Part shown: positions 12,101-28,241 of the stretch, in pieces
How positions within the stretch are numbered: position 1 is the first letter of the stretch
Layout of the letters: the number at the start of each line of letters is the position of its first letter
Assembly: GCA_002189035.1 (NCBI GenBank)
Contig: CM007991.1
Span: 4,588,001-4,652,000, forward strand
Reading direction: 5' to 3'
Source: Utricularia gibba
Lineage: Eukaryota; Streptophyta; Magnoliopsida; Lamiales; Lentibulariaceae
DNA length: 64,000 bases
Program-made: the position numbers and the translations under genes
Notes under the pieces: model-generated
The model's database searches: none
Told to the model about the DNA's origin: nothing
The model's input: only the letters and a program-made list of their open reading frames with translations

Positions 12101-14045
12101 TGGTTTCATAGCTCTTCTCCAATATATTAATATATGATGGAAAACAAGCTACATCCAGCAAATCTTCGAAGTAAACCAAGCCATCTGCACAACCATGAAA
12201 ACAAACATAAAAAAAAAAACACAAATAGCAGAAGAATGCAGAGTGATCTCCTAAGAATATCTCATAATAACACTTGGACCTGTTACTATGTTATTCAAGT
12301 TCTCAGGCATGTGATCAGAAGCATGGCGGGACTCCTTTTTCAGAATATCACCTAACAAGGCGTTTGCCTTTTCCAATGTTTTTCTTAGCTCATCTTCGGA
12401 TGTGTCATACATATTGCAAAGGGATGCAACAAGGTTGGCCTTCTCACCTTTCATTACTGAAATAACAGTGGAAGAGTCTGTCAGATATTTACAGCCATAA
12501 CACAAGAAGTCAAATAATGGAGAATGCATTTGATGCGATTCACACAATGCATTACCAATGTGCTCACAATCCTTCAAATCGAAGTTTCTGAATTTAGCTG
12601 GAGCATGGATTAGAAGTATTGCCTGCGGAGATGTACACAAAAAGATTTAGGTGACCACATAAATAAATTGTTTTTCTGCTTTTAATATATGTGAGTTTCA
12701 ACGTGCATATATACTGTTAATCCATACACATGCTCCTCAGGTGACATATGGGCAGCAGATGAAACGAAAAAGGGTCAGCAATAAGCCCTACTAACCAGAA
12801 CAGAAACTAGACCATGGGTGCATGTTACTAGGTCCTTGCAAAGGTGGAACACATGTTCACGCAGTGCCAAAAAAAGCAACCATCCAAAACGGTAACAATC
12901 TGGTCTGGAGCAAGAAGTATCGACTGCTTTTAAATCCTTTTCATTGCAAGGATCGGAATCCAAGAACAGTTCTTTATATGCACGCTTGTACTTCCTGCAA
13001 AGGGAAGTCAACAAGAATCCATATAAAACGACAAATAGGGAAAAAAAAGATAGCATCTACTTACCTGCTCAAAAGAATCATGTGCGCGAAGTTGGTTTGT
13101 GATTCAGTTGCCTGATTGGACATTGAGAAAAGAAAAATGGACTAGACAGTGCATCCAAATTACAATCTCACAAAAAAAAAAAAACAAATACCTTGAGTTT
13201 TCTCTCCCAATTCCCGCCATAAAGATTGCTTAGAATTGAGCCAACCTTGATGAGAAACTGGCCAAGTTCTTTGTAAAAATCAGTTAAGCTGCATACAGGG
13301 AAAACAAAATCCTTGGTTATCATTGATCAGCACGTTATCAGAGAAGTTAAATGATATGCGAAAACCGCATACTTTAGCTTTGCTTCTTTCAAGATCTGGC
13401 ATAAATTAAGGCCTTTCTGGCCGGGGCGATCACTCCCATTGAGCCTTCTCACGACAAACAGGATAAACGTAAACCAATACCTTTCAACTTCAACAGGCTG
13501 ATGAGACAATAAATAAAAAATAAACCGCTCACCAGGGGCAAAATTAACCAAAATAAAAAAGGAAATGTACCGTCGCCAAGAGAAAAAGGTAGAAGCAGCG
13601 TAAAAGACGCTTACCGTTCCAGTTCCAGAAGCAGATGGATTGGCAGCCAGGATACCCTTTATTTCCCTAAACAGCTTCATTGTCTGCTCCCACATATCGC
13701 TGTCGTCCAACGAAAGATCCTTCTTATGATGAAAAACACCAGAAGCATATCAATCAATTAAATTTCCGCCACGAAGATGTAGAAGGAGGGCTGTATTCAT
13801 GACCAACATACCGACTAAACAAGAAACACAACGCAGTGGAAGAGCAAGGTTCAAATTTCGCACTTCCCTATAAATGCATGTAAATAAAAGACGCCGAGAA
13901 CGAGACACTTCATGTTCTGAAACTGAGAAACAACAAAGCGAATCCAAATAGAGACCTTGCAAAAAGAAACGAATCGAGCTTCCAACGAGTTTCCACCTCC
14001 ATCTCCTGCAAGATGTGCATTTGGAGCCTCCTCGATTTCCTCCAT
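9117..14045 (-). CDS. RBR1: Retinoblastoma-related protein (RBR)
   Basis: Plant pRB homologue: binds E2F/DP and LxCxE proteins, restrains the G1/S transition and controls stem-cell division; nuclear. Seventeen exons: 14045-13956, 13722-13615, 13497-13373, 13288-13192, 13111-13065, 12994-12796, 12622-12280, 12184-11985, 11898-11049, 10899-10737, 10661-10589, 10444-10268, 10189-10070, 9983-9839, about 9797 (or 9770)-9658, 9456-9341, 9270-9117. All phases join, giving roughly 1,040-1,050 aa, normal for the family. The N-terminal RB domain is in exons 1-7. Pocket A starts at [13 protein letters not shown] in exon 9, and pocket B is in exons 11-13 ([20 protein letters not shown] onward). Many CDK-type sites (SPVK, SPKR, SPKK) flank the pocket, as expected for regulation by cyclin-CDK. 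Exon 15 ends AAG/GC, so its intron is probably GC-AG. The start of exon 15 and of exon 9 are the least certain borders. Confidence 0.94.
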
Positions 14046-14849
14046 GCCTCTCAGATCTCTGATCCACTCAAACTGTCAGATCACACACAGAAATAAAAAT
14101 AGATTTAAGAAAGCTCAGGATTTTGACGGGAAAGCAAAAAGCTAACAGAACCCAGCTCAGAAACTCACTAGAGAGGAAATTTCAGACCTCAGTGTGAGAA
14201 TCACCCAAAGTCGAATCCCTCTCACTCTCACACCAGCTGATACGTCTTCTCCTTATCCCGATGTAAGAAAGAGAAAATCACTGGGTTCGTTTTATTTTTA
14301 TTTTATCCTCTGAGTCTTGTCGCCTAGGCCTTCTAAACGGAAGCAATAAAACCCCTTCAGCTCTGGTCGCGCGGGAAGCCCACCACCATGACATGATCCC
14401 CTCATCCACATGCCATCTATCATACATGGCATACATACATGCGCGACCAATCGCAGCTCGACGCGTGTCTCTTTTCCCGCCACAATCCCTGATCTCCGCG
14501 CCAAAATAAAAGATTCCCGGAACATCTCTCTGCATATTACGTTACTACCCCTACCGAATGCCACAAAACAAGTCAATTACCCTAGTACCCTCCCCTCTGT
14601 CTTCGTGGTGGATATCAATCGGCCTTCGGAACATCGGCAACATCCGCCGATTTTCTCTGCCGAATTTCCGTTTCGCAACAACCACGCGCCACCGTTCATG
14701 GATATTATATGTAAACGATCGCATGGTCGAGTGTTCTTGTATGTGCTGCTTCACAATTGTGATGATTTCAGCAATGGCGTTCAATGCTCTGGTTTTCTTC
14801 GTTGTCTTTTTTTTTTCAAATAAAAACCAATTGTAGAACCTAACTCAGC
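14046..14849. promoter_or_regulatory. Shared divergent promoter region, RBR and the 14.85-kb gene
   Basis: About 800 bp separates the two start codons, which face away from each other. It holds both leaders and the E2F-like pair at 14,473-14,506. ORFs of up to 137 aa on either strand overlap each other and have no motif, so I do not call them genes. Confidence 0.55.
14473..14506. promoter_or_regulatory. Pair of E2F-like sites upstream of RBR
   Basis: TTTCCCGC at 14473-14480 and, on the opposite strand, TTTTGGCGCG (14506-14497). Both match the E2F consensus TTTSSCGC. They lie 430-460 bp upstream of the RBR start codon. E2F control of RBR is known in plants; binding here is inferred. Confidence 0.6.
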
Positions 14850-15389
14850 ATGTTGCTTTCCCGTCAGAGAAGTTGCAGGTCGGAAACGCTGGCAAGCCGA
14901 AGATTAGCCTCGTACACGCTTCCGAAACTGACACATTCCTCATCCACGGTGAATGAGCAGCCCGAACAGATCGGGATGATTAAGAGGATATATGCAGTGT
15001 ACGGACCGGTGTGGTCGGTGATCGGAATCATAGGAGGAATGGTATCCTTGGCCGGATGTATCGCACTCCACTCGGGGAAACAGCAGCTCCTACATTCGCC
15101 ATCGGTGCAGGTGTCGAAAAAGCGACGGAAGTGCCTACCGGAGGTAGACTTCGCCGATGAGGTAGTCAGATCTGCTGATAAATTCGAGAGCAAGTCTTTT
15201 CTCAGGAAGATCGCTCACATTCAGGATGATAAGCAAGTCCACAAGGATCCAAGTAGCCCCATCCCGTTCACGCGGTATCCCTTTCTGTATTCCGAATTTG
15301 CATTCCATGTTCGAGCATTTGAATCGTTGCATACTCGTTCTGTGTTGATGATGAATTGGTCGCAGTTCCCGGGAAGTGGAGACGTTTAG
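14850..15389 (+). CDS. Small single-span membrane protein, unknown function, probably mitochondrial
   Basis: One-exon frame of 179 aa with clear coding character. Residues 1-30 are rich in Arg/Ser/Leu with almost no acids, like a mitochondrial presequence. A hydrophobic span follows at about residues 49-72 (YGPVWSVIGIIGGMVSLAGC), then a basic turn (LLHSPSVQVSKKRR) and a soluble tail containing FLRKIAHIQ. The hydrophobic span plus NP/SP-V-V-K-R turn weakly resembles B12D/MLRQ-type small complex I proteins, but I would not name it on that. The Met at residue 43 (MIKRIYAVYG) is an alternative start that would remove the presequence. Divergent from RBR. Confidence 0.65.
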   Translation: MLLSRQRSCRSETLASRRLASYTLPKLTHSSSTVNEQPEQIGMIKRIYAVYGPVWSVIGIIGGMVSLAGCIALHSGKQQLLHSPSVQVSKKRRKCLPEVDFADEVVRSADKFESKSFLRKIAHIQDDKQVHKDPSSPIPFTRYPFLYSEFAFHVRAFESLHTRSVLMMNWSQFPGSGDV

Positions 15390-16109
15390 GTCTGGGGCAA
15401 TCAGGGATTGAGCATCAGGTGATGACGCAAGGAAAGAGAATCACAGTTCCACGGTGATGATGATGACTGATGGGTACTTGTTTTTACGTTGATTGTTGTT
15501 TAGAACATATGATATAATTTATGACGAGATGTACTGAATTCGCTGTTTATTGGTTTACCCCACATTTATTGGATTAATAAAAGACAATTTCATGGGATCG
15601 TTTAGAAATGTACCCACTGTCATACCATTTATGTGTGAAAAAACTAACCATTTTTATTTTTTTTTATTTTTATTCATTTCAATAATGAAAATTATTGTTT
15701 TTTCAATTCTTTATCAATATAAAAATAATGACTTATAATATTTAACAAAATTATATTTATAAAATATGTATATAAATGAATAAAATAGATATATTAATTG
15801 AAAATTGAAAACAATAATATGTCCTCAAAAGAAAAACGAAAAATGGATTTTCACCAAATAGATTGTATAATATTTTTCTTCTAAAATGATATTATGTATT
15901 GAATCTTTACAGGTAATTCATATCTAATGTTATTTTTTATTTCAAATTTGTATTATGCATTTGATACTTAATTCTTATTTCCATCTAATGCATTTTTTTA
16001 TTTTAAATTTATCTTATATATCATATAATTATTTGGAATATTTTGAATGGATTTTTTTATTTTAAATGTATATTATACATCATTTATTTGTATAAAATAA
16101 CTAACACAA
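15390..16109. other. AT-rich spacer
   Basis: 3' flank of the preceding gene, then simple AT-rich sequence. No exon or RNA gene recognised. Confidence 0.5.
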
Positions 16110-16660
16110 TAAAAATTGATATATGTATAATTGATATTTTGATTTTGTATTAATATTTATAGAATGAATGTAAATTAATTAAAAATTCAATATTTTAATT
16201 AATTATTTTAAGATATAATTTTTTTGAATTAATTTAATTTTATAAAAACATATCATTTGTATACAATTGGAATAAAACTTTTAATTTAAGAATTTTAAAA
16301 AAATAGAATAATACCAATTAAGCTATATAAATACATATTAAAATAACAATCAGACACGTATTAAGGTTGATCTATGTCCTCGTCATAAACATTGACAATC
16401 ATATCTGTGTTATATAATAATTGAAATGTTAGTAGCTTAAATGGTATTTTTATGTTTTTTAACTCATACTTTTAAGCTTTGATTCCAATTTTATACAAAT
16501 AGTATGTTTTTATAAAATTGAAATTAATTCAAAAATAAAATCAAAGATTAAAATAATTAATTCAAATATTGAAAGTTAAATTCATTTTAATTAATTTTAA
16601 TTTGTGTATGAATAAAAATATTAATTCGAAATATAAATTAGATATATACATATATAAGTT
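16110..16660. repeat. AT-rich foldback (long inverted repeat) element
   Basis: The segment about 16,110-16,285 matches the reverse complement of about 16,474-16,660 over most of its length. For example TAATTAATTATTTTAA and TTTTATAAAAACATA in the left arm reappear inverted in the right. The arms are separated by about 190 bp. It resembles a MITE or foldback element; no clear target duplication was found. Confidence 0.65.
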
Positions 16661-16829
16661 TATATTTATATTATGAAAAATATGATATCCATAAATTAAT
16701 ATTATTTAATACATAAAAATAAAAAAAATATTTTTATATCAAATAAGACTATATATCAATAAAGTTTTTACATAAACCTATTTAATTAATTAACTTCATC
16801 AACTTTATTATTATTTAGTTTTTCGAAAT

Positions 16830-18758
16830 TCATAAAAAAAAAGTTATAACAATTTCAGTAATACAATACCTTTTATTTTTTTCGACGAAAAATATTAAAT
16901 AAATTATTAAACATCGAATCACGACGACCTGTGGGTTGACGAGATGTTCCGATGTCATTTGATTGAAATTTTGCCACTTTCTACATATGCATATACTATT
17001 CTTTACTCGTAATAGAAAAATCTTTCCCTCTTGTCCTTGTTTACGTCGAGTTGCCACCCGAACAACCATATTTGCTTGTTCATATATCTCCACACATGCA
17101 TGTGGTATTGTATGATTCCAATGTTTATACAACTTAGATAGATTTTTGGCGAATTGCAGTCTTTGATAATGTTGTTGTAAGGCCTTAGATAATTGATTTG
17201 TGAAATAATTCTTGCACCTTGTGAATGCTGCCTACATTTTCATAAGAAAAACATTAGATATAATAGTACAAGATTATACCAAATATATAGTTACTAATAC
17301 TTATGTCAATTCAGTTATTGAAAGGTGTCATGCCCCACGTTGTACGCCTTTCATACCTTTGATTTGATTCATTGTCATGGTTCCAAATCTAAGTATGGTT
17401 GAGAATGTTAAATTTTTTAATGAAAATAATAGAATAATTAGAGTATCTTACCTTTTTCCTCCATCGTGTGACAACGTCTATGATTTTGGAGGGAATTGGG
17501 ATAAATAATGCCAAGCACTGATGTGAAAATCTCAGATTTGATCCATATAGAAGTTGAATTTCTCGATATTACATTTGCAGCCTTTGTGAAATTAGGCACG
17601 TTGGTCTATCCTGAACAGCGTACTTACCGAGTAGTTGGAGAAACTATCTCTATGAGTCATCTGAAAGAAAGAGAGGAGTTTTGAAGTGTAAACTCTTGTA
17701 AGAAAAAGGGGAGTTTTGGCACAGAACTCTCACAATTACCGAACACATCAGTGAAAACTCATCTTAAACCATACCAGGCTCATGATATGGAATCGTATAA
17801 TTCGTTGCCTCATTGATTGCAATTACAATTGTGTTTATTTTAGTGTCAATATCTCTTTCCACGAACGGTCTTGCTATGTTGCCGATATACCTAACTCTAA
17901 TATTTCGATAATCAAAATATCTTGCACAATCCTGATTATGCCTTTTATAGTAGGCACTATGAATCCTCTAATGACATCTTTGTTCTCTACATTGTTTGCA
18001 ACGTAAATCCAAAATATTAGGCTCTAAATCATTAACATAGAACTCTTTACCGATTTTGATCGAATACTCCAGCACTGCGCTACAAAGGGCCTCCTTATTT
18101 TCGAAAAAATGACCTCTAGCAATTGGGTATTCAATTTCATCCAATTCTGAAAAATCATCCTTATCCTCTTCATCTTCGTCAAAATCTGGATCATAATCTG
18201 GATCCTATTCTTCTTCATTACCAACATTAGGATCGTAATCTGGATCAATGTTCACATATGTATCGGTATCCGTATCATTTGAAAAAAATTTCTTGTTAGA
18301 TTTCAATAATAATGAAATACAATGATTATTAATTACCTGAATTTGAACAGAATTCCAATCTAATTTCTTCTTCTCTAATTTGATAATTTCTTATCTCATC
18401 GTAATCAATACCAATTGAGTAGTCGTAAAATTGTGAATCTACATAATTGTGCATCGGATACTCTTTATCTATGCCAAACCAATCAGTATTTTGAAGATTT
18501 TTCATTTCTGAATCCGTATTTTTTTTAAATTACACAAATCGATATTAATCATGCATTTGCATTCAGCTAAAAAAACTTACCTCGATAAAATGAGCCACCC
18601 TCATATTTTGAATGTTGTGGATTGAACTCATACGAAGCATTTTGTGGGTTGTATCCGTATGGAGAATTTTGTGAATTGAACTCATAAGGGTTGTTATTCG
18701 AGCTTGAAAAGTTCACCATCGGAAATTTGATTAGAATGTTTGTTGCAATAATTTGCAT
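16830..18758 (-). mobile_element. Mutator-like (MULE) transposase gene remnant
   Basis: Minus-strand coding traces in order. Exon 18719 (or 18758)-18581 encodes three tandem nonapeptides (NPYEFNSQN, SPYGYNPQN, ASYEFNPQH). Exon 18507-18337 is acidic. Exon about 18290-17990 has Asp/Glu-rich repeats (DPDYDPDFDEDEEDKDD) followed by RGHFFENKEALCSAVLEYS, which looks like the MuDR-type DNA-binding domain of plant MULEs. Further traces run to 17,460. At 17,132-16,830 CICRKWQ resembles the SWIM zinc finger that ends MULE transposases. There is an in-frame TAG in exon 3 and the central transposase core is not recognisable, so this is inactive. Splice borders of the first two exons look intact. Confidence 0.6.
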
Positions 18759-19773
18759 GCACCATCCTTTTGTAATATGATATAAATATCTAGATATGTT
18801 TATTTATAACCATATAATGATAATATCTAAATATACTAATCTACAACCACATAATAATAAAATCTACATATATTAATTTATAATCACATAATAATAATAT
18901 CTAAATATACTAAATATATGTTTTGACAGTGGGTATAATTCTAATTAACTCAAATTTCATTTCAACTTTTGTCTGAAATCTTTATAAAAGATATCCTACG
19001 AAAAAATGAGCATGAATGGTAATATTTTTTAAAAAAATAAAAAATTATGAAGTATTTTGGGAAGGTCAATGATGTGAATGTCTTGATAATATGGATGTAA
19101 GTGTGCCTAATCAATAAAAATTTATTTGATAAATTGATTATTGCTATTTGGATTTATTATTAAATATAATTCATATGCATATTTGTTATAGTTGCAATTA
19201 AATGATTTGTATACAATATTATATAAATACTCTTAATTTTTTCAAATATATTGTGTAAAATCTATTGATTCGCCTTTACAATCTCTAATTTTACATATAA
19301 ATATGCAGTTCGACAACATTAATCTCCAATCCAACATTTATTTGTTGTGTATATGTATTTCATTTTATGATTTGTGTGATATAACATGTGGTTTATCTTG
19401 TAAATTTGTAGTAGAATTTTGTTATTGTAATTTATTGTGGATTTAGATGACATAATTGATTTATGATATCTTCCATTAAATATATTGTTATTTATAAAAT
19501 AATTTATATATAATTTAATAAAATATTTTTTTTTTCTATGTATTTTTTTTATGAACTAATTTCAAAATTCAAAAAAATGAGTAGTGACTATTCAATTTAA
19601 ATTAAAAGTCAGAACTCAAGATGTTTTTTTCTAATAAGATTTACAGTCATTAAAATAATTAAATATATAAATAAAGAAATAATGTAATCACACATCGAAC
19701 ATAAAACTTTATCCAAGTGTGTTATATATAACGTAATTTATAATTACACAAATTGAAAATATAATATACATTG
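18759..19773. other. AT-rich spacer
   Basis: Very AT-rich sequence beyond the MULE remnant; it could include a decayed terminal inverted repeat, but I cannot align one. No gene seen. Confidence 0.45.
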
Positions 19774-20402
19774 TGATGTGACCCTCTAATCTATAGAGAT
19801 TATCAATCCACGAATAAGAGTTGATTTTGAAGTTTAGGAAGAAACCCACCTAAGTCTACCCTTAAGAGAATAAATCTCTTGCAATCAGACTTTGATACAA
19901 AGAAAATTAGGAGCCACACTTCAAAAAAGAGAAGGGGTTGGAAGTGATAATCCTAAGACGCCACAAGTTCAAAACTTGATAAATCAAGAGTGTTCAATCA
20001 CTCAAAGAAGAGGAGAATCCTCACAACATACATGAAATGAACTAAATTCCTCAAAAACTACATTTTTAGAGTATTTATACTTTAGAATTGGACTCCAACA
20101 TTACAAAACCCAAACTAAATAAGAAAGGAAAGCCTACAAGTCTAATAACACCCATGAAAGATGGGGTGATATTTTGGGCTTTAAGTTAGGTTGAAACTCC
20201 AATAGTTGAACTTCTTTGAGGGTAATGCTTCAGGCCCAATGTTGATTCCAATTGTATTGATTAGAACCTTGAGATTTGCTTTTAGCATCTTACTCTTACT
20301 TCTTGTAATTGGTCTTGGTGGAATGATCTTTGTTTATAATGTGTTCAGTTTGTCAAACTTCTCATCATTCTTTAAATACACTTTATTATATTCTTGAGGC
20401 TC
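19774..20402 (-). mobile_element. Truncated Gypsy 3' end (LTR plus polyprotein C-terminus)
   Basis: Aligns closely with 61,753-62,345. The LTR starts TGATGTGACCCTCTAATC, contains a TATAAATA-like box on the minus strand, and is followed on the right by sequence that codes for the polyprotein tail in the right-edge element (the PRPITRSKSK-like segment on the minus strand here carries stops). Everything upstream of that tail is missing, so the copy is a 3' fragment. Confidence 0.75.
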
Positions 20403-21250
20403 ATCACATTGTATATACATATATAATAATTAACCAAATTTAGCAAACAAATTATATTACTATGCATACATCCATATGACTCAGAAAAATTTGATTGATT
20501 ATCGAAACTCTATTGGCTTACTTCTTCCCTTGAAATAAAGAAAAATATAATTATAATTTTAAGTTTTAAAACATGTCAAAATCATAAAATATAGTAAAAA
20601 ATATAAAAATTTATAAAAAAAAAACTTAAAATACATTATGAATCCCCATAAATATTTTTTCCCACTTCTCATGATTATCCAACTTTGACATTGGTATTAA
20701 ACCTTGATATATGAGATATAAGTTATCCTTACCTATGGATTTATGATCAAGAGAGCTAACTTCAACTATAGAATACATAGTAATGGTGGATGATATATGC
20801 TTGATATATTAGCTATAGTGATCGTGGTATATCACATTGCTAAAGATATAACGCATAGAAATACAGTTTCAATGAGTTATAAAAACAAATGATTCTGACT
20901 TTCAATTTTTATCCAAAATCCACAAAACGTATATCATCTTAAAGTAACAGAGGTGGTTATTCTTAAAAAAAAGATAACCATTTGAAAATCAATTTAAATA
21001 ATAAAGATATGCACATTTCTTTGGAATTCAAAGACAATTTTGTAAATAAAGCAGATTCTAACAGATTCGATGGAATCATCAATTCACTTTCCTATTAGAA
21101 TTTTAGTGCGAAGTAAAAATGTTCACAAAGTAGGTACATAAACCTACAACTTTCATACTAAGAAAATATTCAAAATCATAGCTAATAGAACTAAAATCAA
21201 GTACTAATATCATATAGTCACATAAATTGTAAAAAAACTAGTTTTAAAGT
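20403..21250. other. AT-rich spacer between Gypsy fragments
   Basis: No gene, RNA gene or aligned repeat recognised. Confidence 0.45.
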
Positions 21251-21835
21251 TGATATGACTCTCCAATCAACAAGTGATTAACAAACTAGATCTTGGTTCA
21301 AAAGAAGCAATCCTTCAAGAAAAAGAAGTTGACCCTCAAGGATTAAAAATCCCTATAACCCAAATTTTGAAATGGTACCATACTCGTAGAATTAAGGAAG
21401 AAATTGGAAGTGATAAACCACATACTAGTCACCACAAATAGGGCTTGATAAGTCTAAATTTCTACAAGAATTCAAAAAAGAAGCATTGTTCTCAACTAGT
21501 CATTACAATCCAATTTGTTATAAATAAAAGTAAGACCCTTCTTATATAGATGAAGGATTGCGACTACTCAAAAGAAAAGTAATAATAATATACTTGGAAG
21601 TGATGTGCCTCCTCTACTCAATATGGTTCATTTTGAGAATGTCGAATTTTATGCCAAAGACCTCATGGCTTTGTTGATTGGCCCATAACCCCATAAGCAG
21701 ATCTTGATTCATTCTTGTTCTTAATTTAGTGATTGACCCAAATGAAATCAATAGAAAATTATTGATCTTCTGTATTTTATCTTCATTATAATCATCTGTA
21801 GCATTCATGATCTCATCAAAAGTCAATTAAGTATT
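21251..21835 (-). mobile_element. Truncated Gypsy 3' end, related subfamily
   Basis: Starts TGATATGACTCTCCAATC, shares blocks such as GGAAGTGATAA and GGGCTTGATAAGTC with the copies at 19.8 and 61.8 kb, and ends in a minus-strand segment (about 21,826-21,614) that resembles the polyprotein C-terminus. Divergence is greater than between the other two, so it is probably a sister subfamily. Confidence 0.6.
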
Positions 21836-23520
21836 AAATGCAATCATTCTACTTTACCTTAACTTCTTAGACTCCAAACCATTTATAAATTACTTTTATT
21901 CACTTTAGACATTCTAATCTAAAAGGTCCAAAGTTAGATAAGTGATGTAGTGGTTAATAAAGAAGGTAAACTTCCACAAATTAGTTATCTAACAATAATC
22001 GAATCAATAGAACAATTCCACTAATGAAAGAACACCAAATACACAAATTTGTATTGAAAGAGCAGCATATCAACAAAAGGTTTTAATAAGTACTCAATAC
22101 AATACAAGACAAGATTAAATCCATGAGACTACAAGTTGTTCTATGACTCTTATAAATGAAACATAAACGAAAAGATTTGAGATTGTTGGTGCTCCCCCAC
22201 CCCCAAAGCACTAGAACTCAATTACAAAAAAAAAAACAATTGTTTGCTTACTCCTTGCAAGAGGTTGGGTTTTTTAAACCACATCAATAAGCCATAAACT
22301 TAATACTTTGACTAGAAAAAATAATTATACTATTCTTTCTTCCACTTTTCTAAATCAAATTCCCTTACTCATCTTTACAAAATTGGGAAATAAGTGAAAA
22401 AAAAACTCTAAATTTCATCATATAAATGCCTTTTTACACTTCTCCCTTATCTTGCATGCAATATTAATATGTGCCACATCTCGTGGTTATACTTAAATAC
22501 ATATGATTGATTGGTATTTAAAATTTGAATACTTCATATTAGTCTTTAATTTCTCCAGAATATGAGCATTAACATTTAAGACTTGAATACAAGATGTTAC
22601 ATATCGGAAAGAATGTGAATATAGTACAACACTTTTCTCCTAATTCACCAATCTTGTATCCTAATAATTAGTTAATATAAAATAGAACAAGTTAAAAATT
22701 GAAAAGTAAAATCCTTAAAATTTGAATCCTCACAAATAATCAATTCCATGAGTAGTTAAAATAATATTTGAGGGTTTATTGTAAATTTCGAGTATAATAT
22801 GTGAGTAGTTAGTACGATATCTGATGATTTTCTTGAAAGTTTATCCTTTTATCACAAAATTGAGATGTAATTGTTATCATAACATGAAGAAAAATAACAA
22901 ATTGTAAACATGAATATATAAATCTATGAAATTATCAAATATTTGATAAACTCAATTCTTTAATACTCTTTTAGGATAACTTGTATAATACTGTAATTTG
23001 ATACATTTAAATATAAGCTAACATGTGGGTAGGATGTGCATTGACAAAAGTTATTTACTTCAATAAAATCTTCATTCATTCTTTTCTCCATCAAATGGAT
23101 TCTCTTGATTTGCTTCAACATTCTAAACATATATATTACATGAGTTTGAAAAATATCAAATTTTATTCTTAGAATTCAAGTACTATTTTTATTTTTAGAA
23201 TAAAATTTCAGAATATGTTTAATTTTTATTGTCCATCAAAATTCTCCTTTGGCATTATTTGAGTGAATTATTAACATGTATATTTTCCAAGGAAGTCTTG
23301 ATATATTTTTGATAAGTATAGAAATTAATTGTTAAGGATATATTAATAGTTTAAGTATGGTATCCATATAATTTAAAAATTCTGCCAAATGAGTTGTGTT
23401 GCAAAACCCTAATTTTACCAATTAATACTTTAAACCCACTAGCAACCGTTTTGCAAAATCAAACGCGGACTTGATTGTACTGTATAGAACAGCGACGTTG
23501 TCCAGTTCATACATCCAGAA
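21836..23520. other. AT-rich gene-free stretch before MCM2
   Basis: No coding signal. Base composition changes sharply at about 23,450, where the MCM2 promoter begins. Confidence 0.5.
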
Positions 23521-23576
23521 TTGGCCCAACTCAACGAGACTAGAACGCAGGGCCTCGAGGCCCAGAAGAACTCATC

Positions 23577-23598
23577 TTTTGGCGGGAATATTTCCCGC
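23577..23598. promoter_or_regulatory. Paired E2F sites of the MCM2 promoter
   Basis: TTTTGGCGGGAA at 23577-23588 and TTTCCCGC at 23591-23598, arranged almost as a palindrome 60-80 bp upstream of the MCM2 start. A Site II motif (GGCCCA) is at 23523-23528. E2F control of MCM genes is well established; binding here is inferred. Confidence 0.75.
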
Positions 23599-23659
23599 TA
23601 AGCTAACGGCTGGGAAGCGTATACACTGAAAGCCCTAGACTGAGCGCTGATAAGGGAAA

Positions 23660-28018
<4,359 letters not shown>

Positions 28019-28241
28019 CCCCTCCGCTGCCATTGAAGGATTGAAAACTGCAGACTTGTTTGTGCCCAACCATCATACACAATTGCAGCGCATTATATGT
28101 ATTGTGCTTTTTTTACTCCACAATTGCCTAACACTTTACGCATTGGTTCCTGGGCGATATATATAAATTACATGAAGATCGGTTTCGTCGCCGCGGAAAT
28201 ACCGAAGTTCTAACTGGGAAAACAAATCAACTGTTACCGCA

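Noticed and set aside
14410-14823. 137-aa plus-strand frame in the RBR promoter
   Set aside because: Overlaps E2F-like sites and other open frames, no family features.
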